Of a DNA stretch of 64,000 nt, positions 9,593 through 23,500 are shown one piece after another (the stretch's first letter is position 1; every line of letters begins with the position of its first letter). The translations under genes were made by a program, and so were the position numbers. A model generated the notes under the pieces. It was not told the origin of the DNA, did not search any database, and was given only the letters and a program-made list of their open reading frames with translations. The DNA comes from Scatophagus argus. Its lineage: Eukaryota; Chordata; Actinopteri; Scatophagidae. The stretch is taken from assembly GCF_020382885.2 (NCBI RefSeq), contig NC_058512.1:2293001-2357000 (forward strand), read 5' to 3'.

Positions 9593-12500
9593 ATGGATGA
9601 AACACATAACAACAGGACTTCCTTGGTTAAAGGAGCCAAGGACATCGCTAAAGAAGCCAAGAGGCAAGCTTCCAAAAATTTCAGCAAAGCTGTTGATCGT
9701 GCCTCAGATGAATACTCAGTCCATCGCAGCTACAACCGTTTCCAGAATGAGGATGAAGAAGAGAACAACTACAATACTTACGCTCATCAAGACGGTCTCT
9801 ATGCTGACAACGCAGCCAACGACGAGGACGGGGCCTCTAGCGACGCCACGGAGGGCCACGACGATGAAGATGAAATCTACGAGGGGGAGTACCAAGGTGT
9901 GCCTGCCTACAATGATGGGAAGTCGCGGGACGGTCAGGTGGCTCTGGGACAGCCGGTTTCTGACAGCCTGAAGAGCCGCAAGGAGCTAGAAAATGAGAGA
10001 CAGGCAGACGAGGAGGAGCTCGCCCAGCAGTACGAGCTGATCATGCAGGAGTGCGGCCACGGGAGATTCCAGTGGCAGCTGTTCTTTGTGCTCGGGCTGG
10101 CGCTCATGTCAGACGGCGTGGAGGTGTTCGTTGTGGGTTTTGTCCTGCCCAGTGCTGAGACAGACATGTGCGTCCCCAACTCTGGTGCCGGATGGCTCGG
10201 TAAGAATTTGTTATTGAGTTTTGTTAGTTTTCCAAGTTGTTCACATTCATACACAGACATGTTAAACACACACACACGCCACACATCTCTGTCACTGTGT
10301 TGGTGCTGATACTCATCTACCACCAGACACGAGGTCCAATACGTGGAGGCAGGATGAGATGCAGAAGGCAGCTCAACACTCCTGGAAAGTGTTGTTCCAG
10401 CTTCTGACCTGGTTGAACATCTCTTTAGCACAAAGTACAGATGAGTCTGACTGACATCCTCAGTCGACAACAGTCTACAGTGAAGCAGTTTTTGGTGTTA
10501 AACCCAAACTTTAATTTTGATTGTTGCTTATTTGGCCATAAATATTTAATGTCATACAGTCTGCAAGAAAGTCTCCGACATGAAAGCCTCAGATTTTCAG
10601 AAAAAGACACAGCTTAACTGAACTACAGAGTAGTTAAAGTGACAAACACGGCATGATGGAAAACAGAAGTGCTCATGTTCAGTGAAAGAGAAAGCAGGTT
10701 ACAGCCAGTATGTGCACACATTGATTTACTGAGTGAAAACACTGAAAGCACTTCACTTCATGGTTCGTGTTGTGAATGTGCACATGAACCGTCAGAGACT
10801 TTATTGCCAAGAACAGAATGACTGGGACACAGTCAGGACTGTTTTATTGGTGTGACACTGAGACGTCCTGACTGTAAGCGACTGTTTGCCGTGAATTCAG
10901 CTGAAATTCCGGTTTGGAGGCACAGGAAGCGGATTCAGTTATATGGAAGTAAAAGACATGAAGTTACAGATAGCTGAAGTCTTCAAGTGTTGGTGTTATT
11001 AGTTTCCCTGCTGTCAGTGTGTTAATGATGTGTGTTGTTTATGTCATGCAGGACTGTGCATGGAGAGTGGTGGCGGGTGACACTCTCAGCTGTAATCTCT
11101 CTGCTTTAGGAGCTTGCTGGTGGGTTGTCATGGCACCAGGTATTCGGGTACATGAGTAGGAGGTGTGTTAAGCTAGATGGATCTCTCCCACACCAGGGAA
11201 AAGTTGTGTGTTCGCGTGCCACAAATGTGTTTGTGTGTTTGAATGTGTGTGATTTGGCTGTCTGATATCAAAAATAGCTGCATAGCTGCTGACCTTTTTT
11301 TGCCAGTGTACTGTGCCCATGCTTGGTGTTAAATTAAAGCATTAATCATTTCCCCGTCAGGAAAGAAAAACTTTTTTATTTCTTTCAACAGTGTGTTCTC
11401 ATAACCAAAAAGAGAATGCTAACCTTGTTTGTGTTTTGGGAGCAGGATGCTTTATTATTCACCCAGATTTCACCCGTATTGTGACTCATCGCTCAGTGGG
11501 AGACAGGAGGGAGAGAATAGCAAGAATGAGTCATTTCACCAACTCGCTCACACACTGCATAGATAAAGGATGTGTGTACATGCTCACTTGGAAAAATAAA
11601 GCCCCAGTCATCACAGAGTGTTGCGTTGTCTCACATCGCCTGTGTCATGGCGTAGGGAAAAGGACAACAACATGATATTTGAAATGCCCGAGGATACCAA
11701 ATCAATGGCGAGTTCGGCTACTGATCTGGCCCTGGTAACTGAGAACCCAGTGGTGAGAAATGACAAGCTCACTATTCATTCGACTATTACTATACTATTC
11801 ACCAGTGTTCATCATTTTCATGAGACTCCTTGATTCAATCATTAAAAGAAGTTCTGTCGCGATAGCTTTACATTTACATTATTTTTTAACCGCTTTGCTT
11901 TGTTTTTCTCAGTTTCCTCTAATATTTCTCATTCTTTCAGTCATTAGCATGCATTACTAGCACTTCTACTTCCATAATCTACTCCGAATGCTGTCTTTTC
12001 TTCACCAGAATGGCTTTTCCTTCAGTATAATACAAAGGGTGAGATGCTATCCCGATATGGGATGTGCTCTTGTCTGTCCGCTCGTTTCCCCTCCTGCTGT
12101 AATCCCTCTCTTACACTCTCTGTGTGTCTCATAGCCATGCAGGCGATCTGAAGATATGGGCTGGAGTTAATCTCTGCAGCATTGTGCTTCACTGCAGTTT
12201 AGCCATGGTAGACTGGCTCACGTAGCTCCCCGGAGAAACGGAGGGAGAGCGCTGCTTTCACACACTTCCTGTCAATGCCCTCCCCTCGCTTTTCTCTTCC
12301 ACCGCATATGGCTCTAATTTGTCTGCGGGTGTTTTCCTGCACCGCAGTTAGCGCTTTGAGGGTGAAATGCTCAAGGCAGGTGCAGTGCGGAGGGAAGACC
12401 TGGAGGAGTACTTCTGCACGAGGGTCTTCTTGGAGGAGCCCTGTGTGGTTACTTTACATGGAGACGGTCACAAACAACATCACCAGCTGAACTTAACAAA

Positions 12501-15500
12501 ATGAACAGGCTCTGCTGCAGCCCGCGGTTAGCTGATTATAAACTCCACGTCTGTCGGCCCTCCTCATCTCTTTCTACTTCACAACAAAGCGTCATCACGT
12601 GATCTGTTTGCCTATTCAGTGTTTCACTGTTGAGGCAAAGAGGTCACAGTTCAGTGAGGATTTACCGTAAAAGCTGACAGAGACGTTAGTGTTTCTTGCA
12701 GTGTGGAGTATCGATTAGAGTCGGTGACATGAACAAGGAGGAGGTGAATTCACCTTGTAAGAATATATGAAGTGATTCATATAACAAATACACTGCGTTA
12801 AGGGATCGTAATCTGTACCACTGACTGTTTCTAAACAAGAGATCAAGAATTTCAACATGTGCTTGGTGAGAGGAACTACAAACCGGCACAGGCACTTTAA
12901 TCAGAACAACACCAAGAGTCTGCAGCGATGCCAGCATCATGCTGCCTTTGTGATCGTATCCAACCAGGGTGGAGAAAATCAGGTGACTGCTGGTTTTTCC
13001 GAAGATGTTATAGTAGTATACTGCATGGGGTCTTAGTAGTTTGAGTCATCTCCACGATTATGAAAACAAATCAGCAGGTGTTGCTGTAATTAATGCTTAA
13101 GGAATGTGCTTAGCTCCCCAGGAGGGTCTGCTCTTCCCTCCCTCCCTGCCCTCCTCCTCCTCCTCCTCCTCCTCCTCCTCTGCTTTCATTCCCTACTGCA
13201 ACCTGCCTGTCAATCACACACGGTCCTCTGGGACTCCCGTCATCTGTTAAAATCCTGAAGCTCTAACTAACATAATGTCCTGAATGTTCCCACTGAGGAA
13301 ATTAGCACTTGATTCTACTGAGTGCTGCCTGCCTGTGCTCTCCTCTCATCCATGGCAGGACAGCGCATGGCGGCGTGGAGAAGAAAAACAGAGCAGAAAG
13401 GTATCAAGAGAGAATTACGCTTGCACATAAGAGCAAATTACTACAGAATGAAAAAGCAGCATGTGTGGAGACTGATGGAGACAATTTAAGAGTTAGCTAA
13501 AATGATCCCTGTGGATGCCGAGAGAAGCGGCACGGTGTACCCGTAAAAAGAGCAGAGACGCTGGGAGCTGTTGCTTAAGAAAAAGCCTGCCAATTAACTC
13601 ATGTCTTTGGACTGTGAGAGGAAACCGGAGCACCTGGAGGAAGCCCATGCAGACATGGGGAGAACATGGAAACTCCACTCAGGTTTGAACCCAGGACTGC
13701 AACACAATGGCGGTGAATGGACTTTGATTTGTGGCATTTAAACCGTTAAAAACATCACACGTGTCCTTCCAGAAACGTTATCCTAGTTAGAAGTCTAAAG
13801 CAGAAACCGTTATTTATTTAGTTATTTATTTTATTGTGCTGATGGACATCAGTTGTCAGTGTGGTCGTTGCACGTAGACCAAAGCGTTAAGCGCAGCTAT
13901 TGACCCGGCGGTCCGAAGCTTTTGACTAACCTTCTCCATAATTTACATAAAAGCCCTGCAGTCTTCAGGGAAGGGGAGGTTTTAGGGTCTGACCGGAGAT
14001 TGAACCCTGCAAATCCAATCTCAGAAACACTCACACTGTGTCTCCAATGTCCCATCACCACCACCAGCCCCCAGCACCCCTTTTATTACACACAAACCCC
14101 AGTGTAAGAGGAGCCGTAAAACAAATGAGGTGGGGTTAACCGATAGCATCTCCTCCAGTACATGCGTTCAGATGCTTTGTTTGGGTGTAGCGACACCAAT
14201 CAGGAGGTGTCACCGGTTTGTGTACAATGCAGCCGTGTTGATATTCAGTTTGATAGTTGTAAGCTAGCGCTGGTGCAGCTTACTCTTTATATGCTGCTGC
14301 CTTCTCTGCAGTAGCTGTGCATAGATAGATCCAGCCGCTGTCACCTGTAATGAATCACTAGCTCTCGGCATCATGTCTGCGCAGCTTGATAAGACCTTCT
14401 ACTTTCAGCCTATCTGTCCCATCACCTCAAACAGAGCGAGGGAGGGGGAGGAAGAAGCAAGAGGAAGAAAAAAACAAAAGGCTTCCTTGGCTCGGTCTGC
14501 ATTCGTTGTGGTGCAGCCTCGTCCCCCTTCCGCACGCATTAGCATTTTTATTAGCACGTAGAGAGTAAAGTGGATTATTTACTGGCCTGACAGCCCCCAC
14601 CCTCCTCCATCAACCCTTTCTTTATGCTGCATGTTACTGGGGACAGGAAGAGAAATGACCCCGACTTCCTGTGGAAAAAACAGCAACGAGAGACCAACGT
14701 GGACTTTTAAAAGCAGGGCTGCGAGGTCAACTACTGCTCAGTTTCCTTCACAGTCACTTTACAGGGGTTACCGAAGACATATTAAATACCATATTAGATT
14801 CTGGAAAATGAATTAAATGTGAACTCAGTAGATATGTTTTTGCTTTAACTTGTCATTATGAATAAAACAAGTGTTTTCTTCTCTTTGTGTGTGACAAGTA
14901 ATAATCAAACTATGTTTATTACTCCATATAATATTAGGACTATTTAACTTTACCTCTTGGTTGGTTTCTTCACAGAAGATTGGAAACAAATGCAGTGCAT
15001 CTATTTTATAGGCTCTGAGGAAGACAAAAAGCCATCAGGTTGTCTTCGCGCCAACAATAAATCAGCTTCCTTCTGCGGTGAAGTTTTATCATGTTGTTGT
15101 CATCGCCGACTGCGGAGTCAAACCCAGACACACTTAGCAACACTGCTACAGCTATGAAATGGAAAACTAGAGTTTGAGTCGAGTAGAATCGATTCCACTG
15201 CTGCTTGTTGTATACACTTAGGCTCCATGTGACCTCAGTGCTCTGTCGATAGCTGGGAAGTAACAGAACCAATTTCAGTCCGAGCTGTTACTCCACCACA
15301 GCGATGCACTTGGAAAGCACTGCTTAACGTCTCAGCTGAGACAGTTTGCTTGCAAGTCTCTATGAATGTGTGAGCCAATTCCAATCAATACCAGTCAGAT
15401 ACTACAGTAGACCACTAACAGGTCTCAGACCAGTCTAACAATGATGTTAGTAATATCTTTCATTAATGGACCCGCGGCTTTTGATGTATTAAGCTGGCTC

Positions 15501-18500
15501 AGCGTGCCTCCTGTGCTACAGCCACGTTTTATTGTGTGTAAACACAGAGGAAAAAGGAGAGTGAATATTGGACTCAACATGAATGATAACATTGCTCTGA
15601 TGTTTAATGCTTGACTTCATTATCCCGTCGAGCTCTAAATGTTCTGTAAGTCAGGTTTGGTCAGCTGCATTGTGTGTTGTCGCTCACGTGTTTCTCTGCC
15701 CTTCTCTTCCTCACTTCCTGTTTCCAGGTAGTATTGTGTACCTGGGGATGATGTTCGGAGCCTTTTTCTGGGGCGGCCTGTCGGACAAGGTGGGCCGTAA
15801 ACAGTGCCTGCTGATATCCATGTCTGTCAATGGCTTCTTCGCGTTCCTGTCCTCCTTCGTCCAGGGCTACAGTATGTTCCTCTTTTGCCGCATGGTGTCT
15901 GGCTTTGGGTGAGTTCACTTTTCCCTTGAATATTTTTCTGCGTTGCACCTCCTCAGTGTGTCTGAGAGACTGAAGCCCCCTCAGAGGGCTTCTCGCGCTC
16001 CAGCCTGATCTGTCCTCCCACCAGTTCCTCTGCTGTCTTCCCTCCTCCAAAGTCAAAGCACATGACAAGAGGTTATTCTAAGTGCCTGGCGCCAGCCCAT
16101 CCTCGTCCCCCGAGTAACAAAGAAAAACAAAAACGTTTGCAGAAATGAGCCGAGGACAGCGACTGAACATCTGTCTTTAGCGCCGCCGTGTTTCTGCTTG
16201 GCTGCCCACATCCTTCATACATGACGTGCCCTCTCATCTCAGTGATCTGACATCCCCGTTCATATGACTTCTAAAGGTCACCTCCGTATCAGATGTCAAG
16301 CAACGGAGCAAGCCCATGTACAGTGAATTACAAGCACAATTATGGGACCCAGTTTGTATCATTACTTTTTTAATTCGCTCTTTATTAAGTAAATTAACTG
16401 ATATTTTCTTAAAGCGGCTTAAAGTAGAATGAATGACACCGTGAAAATCGATCGTTCAGCCTCCGTTGTGTCTGCGCTCAGCTGATTCTGCAGTATTTCA
16501 GCTGTGGTGCATCCACTAAAACATAAAAGCAGCAGAGGACTTTTATTTTGATGGAGCACTAGACGTGTTTGATGCTCACTTCGTATGCCTCCCTCAGCCC
16601 CCAGTGTTTCCTCTCACGAGCACATTGCAAAACAATGAACAGTGTCACATTTCAAACCATGCGCTTGTTAAAGATGCACTTTGTTCAGGTTAACTTTTCA
16701 GACTGAAACGTGTGCCCTGAGGCCTCACACAAAGATGCTCATTAAAGAGAGGAAGAAGCTGCGTTTCACTCCAGAGCCACACTCTCGCACGCCGCGGGAA
16801 ACTGCCTCGTATCATTTTGTTTTCTAATGCATGCTGAATGGACTCCAGAGCGCCATTAAGTAAATGGAAACAAATGTGCAGCCACGATGAGCACACATAT
16901 ACAGAGCGCGGATGATGAAGCCAGTGCTTCACACTCACTGTGGCCCTCCGCTGTGGTCCAGCCTGACGCCGAGCTCTTTGCCATTTGAGTTTTCGCATCC
17001 ACTGATTAGTTTCTCGGACGCTGGAGCTGTGAAACACAGATGGGCTCCTGCTGACTCTGCTCGACAGCTCGCCGATGGTCCGCTTCGGTGCAGCCACGTG
17101 CCACATTAACGGAATGACGTGACGTTATGTGACTGCATTAGTACGTGTCGCCCGGACATGAAGTGACACGTTCCCGCTGGAATGACGCCATTCATTTGAA
17201 ATCCGGTGATTCTGTGCACTAATGTAAGAAAGATGTTAGTGATATCCTGTGTGCTAAACATGTTCTTCTTTCAGCGGGTGACAACTTGATTTCAAACAGG
17301 AAATGCTAAGTGGACATGTGGACAAGTGATATGAGTGTGTATCAGTTAGGAATCTTTCTTGTGACACTATTGAATTTATTCTGTTTATATTACGTTACAC
17401 AGCCAAGACGAAGCCAGTCTCAAAGTTACATCAAAAGCTTTGAGCAGCCAAGCACAAGATGCAACATCCTGGTTTTCCTCAGTGGTCAAAATCAGTGACG
17501 TGCTGTAATCCAGCTGTCTGCCTGACATATAAACAGTCTATAATGAGTGATTTAGTTTCACAATCACAATTCATGAGCTAATTTTTTTTCCAAGTGACAA
17601 CTGAAGAAATGCAACCGCAAACTCCTTTGCTCTTCCCCAAACGTTTTTCCGTCACCATAAATCTGTTCAGCATGTTCGTAACTGTTTCTCATCACAAGTT
17701 AAGATAATTAAAAGGAAGTACAGAACTAATTGCGGGAAACTATATTTACAGGATTGGTGGAGCAGTACCAATAGTATTCTCGTACTTTGCGGAGGTGTTG
17801 GCTCGGGAGAAGAGAGGAGAGCATCTGAGCTGGCTGTGCATGTTCTGGATGATAGGAGGGATTTACGCCTCGGCCATGGCCTGGGCCATCATCCCACACT
17901 ATGGTGAGTGACAACTGTGACCTCATGCCCCACTCATAACAGTGCCACACTGATGTGAGCAAGCACCAAGCAGCACCTCTGAGTCGTTAGAAACTCTTCT
18001 CCTCATCGATGTGACTGTGACGCTCTCACCGACCTCTGATGTAACATTACAGTTCAGTACATACAGCGTGTGCGTGACGTGTGATGGGAGAGCAAAACGA
18101 CGTCACAGTCACAGTTCAGTACATACAGCGTGTGCGTGACGTGTGATGGGAGAGCAAAACGACGTCACAGTCACAGTTCAGTACATACAGCGTGTGCGTG
18201 ACGTGTGATGGGAGAGCAAAACGACGTTTGAAGTGAGCTGCGCACAGAGAAGGCGGTCAAGTTGGACTCGGCGGTCTGGTCCTGCTGCCGTAGTGATGCA
18301 CATACATCATATACAACGTGACAGATAGCATGCAGAGGGCGCTGCAAACAATTCCCTGATCGTGGGGCTTAATTTAGAAATCACGACCCTCCGGGGTGCA
18401 CACAAACACAACGCAGGTGGCAGTGTGGGTGGAGGCAGGAGCTGCAGCAGGAAAAAAAACAACAAAGCACATGTCAGCCTGCACAGAAAATAAAATATGG

Positions 18501-20120
18501 GCAAAAAATTGGTCACAAAATCAGCATATGCAAGCTGACACAGCGACTAAGGATTAAACGTCAAATCAGAACTTTTCACCCTCTCTGAACCCTCGCAGGA
18601 ACACACGGAGGTCCAAAACGCATCATCTGCTCAATGAGTGTTTGTGTTCGCTACATGCAATGTGACGTGACAGCACAGGAAGTAGAAAAGTGTATGTAAA
18701 AGGATGGCTGATACAACAAATCTCCTAACATATGGTGAGGGAGAGCTGGAGGATAGCAGAGAACGGTTGAGTGTGTGTGTGTGTGTGTGTGCGGGAGGAT
18801 GAGAGCAAGATGAGCGAAACGAAATCATTCTGGTGCCGACGAGGAAAAGAAGAGAGAAGAGGGAGATCAGGAGGACGGGGGGGAGGAGAGGAGAGGTGCA
18901 CTTGATTTATGTGTCAGGGATAATCGAAAGGTGAAAGGATACAGCAGAGGAGTGCAAAGAGAAGACAAAGAGAAAGGGACAGAGTGGGAAAGTGTTGAAG
19001 AGAAGGATGAACGAGGCGGAGGGGCTTCTCTGTTTGCTATTTTGATCAGATTTAATGAAGTTGGCTCTTGGACGCCGGCCAGTCGGGACGCCGTCTCTCC
19101 TCCGCGCGTGCGACTCTGTGAGGTTGATTAGGTAGCCTCGAACAAGTGGCGTTCTTATCTGGAAGGACGTCTGAAGAGCGACACAAAGCTAACATGTGAG
19201 GGGGGCAGAGAAAAGAAAACAGTGTGGCCTCGAGTCCCACAGAGAGGACATCACGTGGTGGAGCGTGTGCTCAGAGACACAGTCCGCACCTTGTCTGATT
19301 TCCACGAGCTCACAACAAAAACGCGTTTGAATCGTCAGCTGAAAGAAAAAAGTCCCTGGGTCGGGTTTGTTTTGTTTATTGCTTTCTTTTTTGCTCCGAA
19401 GAACAATGCAGAAAAGCAGCAGGGCGGACTTTTGAGTTGACAGTATGACTGATCTGTAGGCACAGCGGGGTGCCGGACACGCAGCGCTCTGACGCAAAGC
19501 GAGGCGCAGCCCGGTCAGCTGAACTGGTTCTGAAGCAGATGCTGGCGCGGTCATCGTGACAGATGCAGTGTGCCGCACGAGGATGTCAGCTGCGACCGCT
19601 TTTCAGTCCTCTGAGTGTGTTTTCAAGCTGGAGGGACTAAAGGGAATGTTATAATATGAAACATTTTCTCATTAAAATGTTTTGTTCAGTTGTGCACTTG
19701 CAGCATCACAAAAGTTTCCAGCAGAGTTCACATTTTGAAAGCTTAAATTTGAAGAAGTTTGACAGCAGAAAGCTTGTCCCTACCTTTCACATTAACTGTG
19801 ACCCCTTCAGTTATCCAATCACTGGACAAAACACCAGAACAAGAAGTTTCATGAGCCTGCGTGCGTGCAGGCGTGTTCAGGTGCTCGTCTCTCATTGGCT
19901 CTGAAGACTGTGGGGACGTAAAGTTTCCACCTTAAAGCTCTCGGTCTGCTTTGTTCATCTGAGCGAGTGTGTGAGAGGAGCAGCTCAGCCTCATAATTGA
20001 GGTCAATTGATTAGACGCCAGTGTTTTAACACATTTCTTCTCCGAGATGCAGCGGCGTGTGGGTAATAGGTTCCGCCGCAGTGCTCTCTGCAATCACTGG
20101 TGGACAAAGGCCAGATAACT

Positions 20121-20161
<41 letters not shown>

Positions 20162-20319
20162 ACTTTGTCCTTTTTAAGGTCTTAAGGATGTGATACAGTA
20201 AAAGAGCAGGTGAAATCCAGGAACAGAAAGTCATCGTCATCTTATGTTTACAGTATGTCGCAGTGTGAGTCTGTATGTGTGTTCGTTATTGTGTCACAGC
20301 ATTGAACAACGGCCAAGGA

Positions 20320-20372
<53 letters not shown>

Positions 20373-20516
20373 GTCTCAGCCGTGCTCACTTACTGTAGAG
20401 TAGGAACATAAATCTCGCTGAGTATCTGAATCAGTCAGCCATCCCCTACAGTCCATTAAAGCTATAATCCCCCTAATGAGGTTTGTACTGGTACAGGCTA
20501 GAGCAGCCCTACAGGC

Positions 20517-20547
<31 letters not shown>

Positions 20548-23500
20548 TGCTGTGTCCATGTTAACATACTTTCTACTGTATGAATGAAATGCGGTGTGGG
20601 CGGCTCAAAGGGCTCCGTCACATGTCACCTGTCTGTCCAGGTGTGTGTTATACAGGAGAGGCTGAGCTGCCCTCTCAGAGCAGGTGGTCGCTGCTCTCTG
20701 TGCTTTGTACTGTCTAACTCCTCACCTCGAGGTTCCCAAACAGGCTGATCGGGACACGAGGTAAAACTGATCCAAAGGTTCAGTCAGCGATTGTGATGCA
20801 GTGCACTTCATGGTGAGAGTCAGCCAGTACCTCTTCACGTTCCACTAGCCGTCTGTCCTGTGTGTGCGCCCTGAAAACAAACCAAACTGTGTGTGTAGAA
20901 GTGAAACAAAGTGGTTCGGACTGAGCCAAATAACACCGTTCAGCCGATCAGCAACGCCAGGGGAAACGGTTGCACTCCGACCTCTGCATCTTCCTCTGCG
21001 TCTCGTCCTCGTTCTCCCTTTACTTCCTTCCCTCTCCAGGATCTTTCACTCCACCTTTAAGCCACCGCACCGTCAGCATCAGTAACCACCTGGAGATGCC
21101 CCAGCAACAAAGCAGCAAGCCGGTGACACCCCAAAGCAACACCCTGAACACAGTCCAGGCAGATTTCACTCAGCCAGCAGGCAGTTAATGAAAAGACTGA
21201 GAAGAGGCTGAAATCGAGAGAGAGTGAGCAGCGACGCCGGGGAAGTTGTTGACCTGTGGGTTAATTAATTCCACTAAAGTGGCTGGTGAAACATCATGTG
21301 TGTTTGTCCATGAGTGTAAGAGACAAAACAGACCTGCAAGACAAAAAGCAGATGAAAACAGAGGAAAATGCAAAAGTCATCAGCGTTTTTTTGTTTGTGT
21401 TTCGCGTTCCCGTTTCCTTCACGTTTTAAGTCTGGCCATGTTGTTAGGACTGAACTCTGTGTGTGTGTGTGTGTGTGTGTGTTTCTGTGCAGGCTGGAGT
21501 TTCAGCATGGGCTCAGCCTACCAGTTCCACAGCTGGAGAGTGTTTGTGGTGGTGTGTGCGCTGCCGTGTGTCTCTGCAGTGGTGGCTCTCACTTTTATGC
21601 CTGAGAGCCCTCGCTTCTACCTGGAGGTAAGAGAGAGACACATGCAGCATCATTATCGCTCTTAATGACAAAGATAATGACTCTTAAGGATATCAGGGAA
21701 TATAGAAACCTTTGCGGAATAAGCTTTTGATGCCAGTGGCGTGGCATTTATTTTCTTTATGTACGAAAATAAATATTCATCTGCATTAATGCAGCGGTTT
21801 TTAAACCGTGAGGCGCCTCCTCAGGGGAGTGTGGGGGAGTTTAAGGGAGGGGGGACATGAGGCAAAAGCACTGTGTGAAGTGAAGGGAGACGAGTACGTG
21901 AAACAAACAAAGTGGAAGTTAGTCGTTATAGTTTGGCTGCAGATTTGGCCTCTCACTAACGCTGTCTTGTGTTGCAATTATGCATCAAAATTTGTATTCC
22001 TTCATAAAGTCGAATCTGAACACACAGACGTGATGCATGATTCAGTGTGACTCAAACTTCCCGTCATCCTTCCATCCTTCCCGTCAAGTCGTCCATTGGA
22101 TAAATGCCAGTAAATTTCTTTGGAAATGCTCTTTAACTGCAGAACCAGCCTGAGAATAATCATGTTTTTCCATTTTCTTCACTATCAGAGTAATCCGGTG
22201 ACAGTTGTCTGTACATGCACGGCTACTCTGCAAAGAGGAGCTGCTAATAGTTAATTCGGCATACTTAAGTGTCACCAGGACTCTAAGGTCGACTCCCTCC
22301 ATTCACTGCAGGATGAATGCGGAGATCCTGATGTGTGTGCGTAATTGTGCTTACCTGTCCCTCAGATGGGTAAACATGACGAGGCCTGGATGGTGCTCAA
22401 ACACATCCATGACACCAACATGAGGGCCCGTGGAGAGCCGGAGAGAGTCTTCACTGTGAGTGCACGCTGGCCTCGACACATTTTAACATCCTCCCCACTG
22501 CTGCAGTGCCATCAGCAGGTGACAGATCAGTGTCTCCCCCTGCAGGTGAACAGGATAAAAATCCCCAAACAGCTGGACGAGCTGGTGGAGATGCAGAATG
22601 AGTCAGCCAACCCTGTGCTCAAGGTCCTCTTCAAGATCAAAGCTGAGCTCAGAGGAGTATGAGTCTTTTATTTTGGTTTGGTTTTGTCCTGGTTTGTGTT
22701 TTACTTTTAAGATTTAAACATCTTTTCTCTTTTGTAACAGATCTGGTTGACTTTTATGAAATGCTTCAACTACCCAGTGAAAGACAACACTGTAAAACTG
22801 GCTGCAGTCTGGTTTACTCTGTCTTTCGGGTAAGTTTTTCTGTGTCTTCTGTGACCACGACTTTGCAGCTTGATAGCAGCTTCAGCGTAGGAGTTACCAC
22901 TCAGGCAGGTGCTCTCCCACTTCTGTCCTCCCGATGAGTGCTGACAGGTTGGACAGGAAGGAGAAAACCAATTTGAGAGAAGACATCATTTGACTTTTTT
23001 GTGCTGGCAGCCTGAATGAATTACAATACGTTCATGTTGGAAGGTTTCAGAGCCAAGAAGAATGTTTTCTAATTTTACAGTGCTTGCTATTCCAGAGACA
23101 CAGAGACACCATGTCACTGGTTGGTGGTGCTGCGATAAACCCTCAACCTTTTCAGAGAATGATTATTTATGAATGTGTTTCTCTAGAACACCTCAGGCTG
23201 AGATACTGCAACCAAGAGAAAAGGGTCAAACTCAGAGGAGGGAAAACATTTGCAGCCTTTTCCCATCTGTGCACGACTCAGTGTTGTGTTGATCTGCATG
23301 CATGGACTTGTTTCGGTATATGCACCATTTCCATGTGTGAAGTGACGGCTTCCAGAAGCTCGCGGGGGCTGGTTGGCGAGCTGACGGTTAGCACTGGTCA
23401 GGCACAGCAAGCTACAGTCGCTTCCTCTTCACGTAACGCATCACCTGTTGCCGTGTCCAGGTTCTACGGGCTCTCTGTGTGGTTCCCGGATGTCATCAAG

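Larger units (their letters stand above)
10200..15727 (+). other. sv2c: sv2c intron after the first coding exon (5.5 kb)
   Basis: Largest intron of the gene. Holds a (CTC)10 tract at 13151-13180 and an interspersed-repeat fragment near 13595-13705; otherwise I see nothing. Open frames here do not resemble proteins. Confidence 0.7.
17904..21492 (+). other. sv2c: sv2c intron rich in tandem repeats (3.6 kb)
   Basis: Holds a 62-bp minisatellite, purine-rich tracts around 18836-18960, and five TG or CA microsatellites, the last of them ending 10 bp from the 3' splice site. These are listed separately. Confidence 0.75.

Noticed and set aside
18333-18346. CTCF-like word GCAGAGGGCGCTGC
   Set aside because: The 5' half of the core does not match; two mismatches make it weaker than the listed sites.
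19189-19578. 129-codon minus-strand frame inside an sv2c intron
   Set aside because: No recognisable motif and no sign of a start or splice context; likely chance.
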